Positions 62,747 to 64,000 of a DNA stretch of 64,000 nucleotides are shown here, one piece after another. The DNA is taken from the NCBI RefSeq assembly GCF_964355755.1, contig NC_092670.1, positions 29,191,795 to 29,255,794 of the forward strand. Reading direction: 5' to 3'. The position numbers and the translations under genes are program-made. The stretch's first letter is position 1; each line of letters begins with the position of its first letter. The DNA comes from Antedon mediterranea. Lineage: Eukaryota > Echinodermata > Crinoidea > Comatulida > Antedonidae. The notes beneath the pieces were generated by a model. It saw only the letters and a program-made list of their open reading frames with translations. It was not told where the DNA came from and did no database searches.

Positions 62747-63069
62747 CTGTTTCTTGAGTAGTAGTAGTACTACTAGGTCGCTTAACACTAGGCCTACTTG
62801 AGCCAGGCCTATGCCCAATATTATTAACGTCGTGTTGTTGACAGCATTGCTCACAAACCCATTTGCCAGCTGGAACTTCAGAAGATGTGAGCAGTGAGCT
62901 TCACACATTCAAAATGGAACCATTCATTAGGACATGCTTTTCCTTCACAAGCGATCATTTGATCGTCAGAACTTTCCCCACATGGGCAATACATTGGCAC
63001 ATTTTCATTTAGATCAACATCTTCTAAATCGCTATCATCGAAATCTAAATCGGAAAAGTCTACGTACAT
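62747..63069 (-). pseudogene. PHD-finger protein, exon 1 (frameshifted in this copy)
   Basis: From the ATG at 63069 the frame has an acidic leader (FSDLDFDDSDLEDVDL) and an ING-like PHD finger: YC28PC30G, MIAC41, C46PNEWFH52FEC55. After CVKL the frame reaches a stop at about 62886; the other frame resumes with LTSSEVPAGKWVCEQC, completing the C4HC3 set, and runs to a donor GTTAGT at 62746. The frames are offset by a 7-nt near-duplication (gctcact/gctcaca, about 62896-62909). An out-of-frame ATG lies at 63094. PHD fingers of this type usually bind methylated histone H3K4; the aromatic residues needed were not verified. A sequencing error could also explain the shift. Confidence 0.75.
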
Positions 63070-63193
63070 CGGTATAGAAGTCGTCAGTTGTCATTGTGTG
63101 TCGCGATTGTATCATCTGGCTTTCTGAAACACCATGACGATGTGTGACTTAGGCCAGAGTTATTCAAGCGAAGCGAAGCAACTTTGACTTTTC

Positions 63194-63204
63194 TGCGCAT
63201 GCGC
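63194..63204. promoter_or_regulatory. NRF1 palindrome upstream of the PHD gene
   Basis: TGCGCATGCGC lies 125 bp upstream of the PHD start codon and is followed by TTACGTCA (CRE-like) at about 63214. NRF1 sites are typical of animal housekeeping promoters, which suggests the promoter has cellular character. Confidence 0.45.
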
Positions 63205-63398
63205 GTGTCATTGATTACGTCAGGGAAAATTGTTTATTTGATGAGGAACTGTTTATCGGGGATTAAGTCTTATCTATTTTACTTCCTGTCGGAAAAGTAG
63301 ACTGATCAAAAGAACATACTATGATGTTACTCCATCTAATAACAACTCCCTGATCAAACTACCTGTAAAGTAATTGAAGCGCTATTATGTAAGTCTGT

Positions 63399-63682
63399 GG
63401 CTGTGTTTGGACGTAAAATCAGTTACATGTGTAACTTTACATGTGTAATCAGTGATCGTTTGGCCGATGAACAATTTGCAAGTGTAAACAGTCATATTTC
63501 ATGCATCTCTTTACACTATTAAGGTCAAATTGCTCCTTAGCTTGCGGTTAATCAGCTTGCAGTTTAAGGTGTAATTGAAAAATCCACCTCATGAGGTGAA
63601 TTTTTGTAACAGCAAGTTTATCTCAAAATTTACACCACAAGCGACCATTACACGTGTAAATTTATTCCGTCCAAACGAGCTC
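63399..63682. mobile_element. 284-bp MITE with TTTGGACG ends
   Basis: The left end ggctgtgtttggacg and right end cgtccaaacgagctc are imperfect inverted repeats; inner acatgtgtaa / ttacacgtgt words also pair. The core contains a 28-bp palindrome with one mismatched pair (63578-63605, centred on cctcatgagg). No clear target duplication. The 61-codon frame at 63575 is a shadow. Confidence 0.65.
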
Positions 63683-64000
63683 ACTGATATGTCACAGACT
63701 ATTAAGATCTTTAGATTCATTCAAATTGAATTGAAACAGTTCAGAAATAAAAATAGCTAATATAATAGCAATTTACAGTAAATTAAATGATACAATAATA
63801 GGAAATGTTTCAGGGGATCGAAATTAGAAGTAGAAGAACTTGTCTTATACCAACCCATAAACAGAAAAAAAGACAATTAAACAATTGCATGACATAATCA
63901 TTAGCTAATGTTGAATATAAATAATAATCATAATTATTTTAAATATTTTATTAATCAAAATTATAATTGTATTTGGATTTGGATTTTCTTAAAGGTATGG
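63683..64000. other. Unassigned
   Basis: AT-rich; nothing recognised to the end of the window. Confidence 0.4.

Larger units (their letters stand above)
60810..63352. mobile_element. 2543-bp TIR element carrying two convergent genes, 7-bp target duplication
   Basis: Perfect 28-bp terminal inverted repeats lie at 60810-60837 and 63325-63352, starting CAGGGAGTTGTTATTAGATG. They are flanked by a perfect 7-bp duplication ATCAAAC (60803-60809, 63353-63359). Inside are a plus-strand gene with a RAG1-N-terminal/ZAD-like zinc domain and a minus-strand PHD-finger gene, tail to tail. No transposase core or DDE/D region is seen. A CA terminus and 7-bp duplication do not fix a superfamily; P-like is favoured because of associated scars that keep terminal-repeat remnants. 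It could be a non-autonomous element that captured host genes, or a fragment of a larger system. Perfect ends suggest recent insertion. Confidence 0.85.

Noticed and set aside
62878-62908. Micro-intron explaining the PHD frameshift
   Set aside because: No GT-AG pair of workable length; a 7-nt near-duplication explains the shift more simply.

Overview
This is an AT-rich, eukaryotic, repeat-dominated window. The evidence is intron-containing exons, tRNA-derived SINEs, non-LTR and Penelope-like retroelements, foldback and MITE-type DNA elements and a Helentron-like tandem array. There are no bacterial operons, no rRNA and no intact tRNA genes. The mixture suggests a marine invertebrate, perhaps an echinoderm-like deuterostome, but the species call is inference only.

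Layout. 1-7.5 kb: a 97-bp satellite in two opposite orientations (1-470 minus, 2728-7480 plus), with a 192-bp tandem repeat between them. 7.5-17.5 kb: mostly unassigned DNA, plus three successive inverted-repeat structures (11.2-14.6 kb), one of them a foldback element with minisatellite arms. 17.5-21 kb: a tRNA-derived SINE, then a decayed RTE/BovB-like LINE that is itself interrupted by a tRNA-Ser/Leu-type SINE. 21.6-25.9 kb: a long-inverted-repeat DNA element (5-bp target duplication CATTG) split by a 5'-truncated L1/Tx1-like LINE on the minus strand. 28.4-44.6 kb: a Penelope-like element (reverse transcriptase, GIY-YIG endonuclease, hammerhead ribozyme). A 14.6-kb head-to-tail array of nine 1.5-1.9-kb Helentron-like units splits its ORF just before the YRDD catalytic box. 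45-60 kb: MITEs, minisatellites and one convincing host exon with a polyglutamine run (48940-49226).

60810-63352 is the most interesting segment. It is a 2543-bp element with perfect 28-bp terminal inverted repeats starting CAGGGAG and a perfect 7-bp target duplication (ATCAAAC). It has no recognisable transposase. It carries two small, spliced, convergent genes that end about 50 bp apart. One encodes a CxxC...CxxC zinc domain resembling the RAG1 N-terminal/ZAD type; the other encodes an ING-like PHD-finger protein. Convergent N-RAG-like and PHD genes between inverted repeats recall the RAG1/RAG2 locus and its transposon relatives, although the core recombinase is missing.

Four very short palindromes (14-30 bp) in the window are each flanked by a perfect 7-bp direct repeat (2072-2101, 53894-53922, 61528-61556, 62338-62351). 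Three have the same CAGGGA...TCCCTG ends as the 2.5-kb element. They look like excision scars that keep both target duplications and part of each inverted repeat, as P-type transposases leave. One lies in frame inside the PHD-gene coding exon and adds seven codons.
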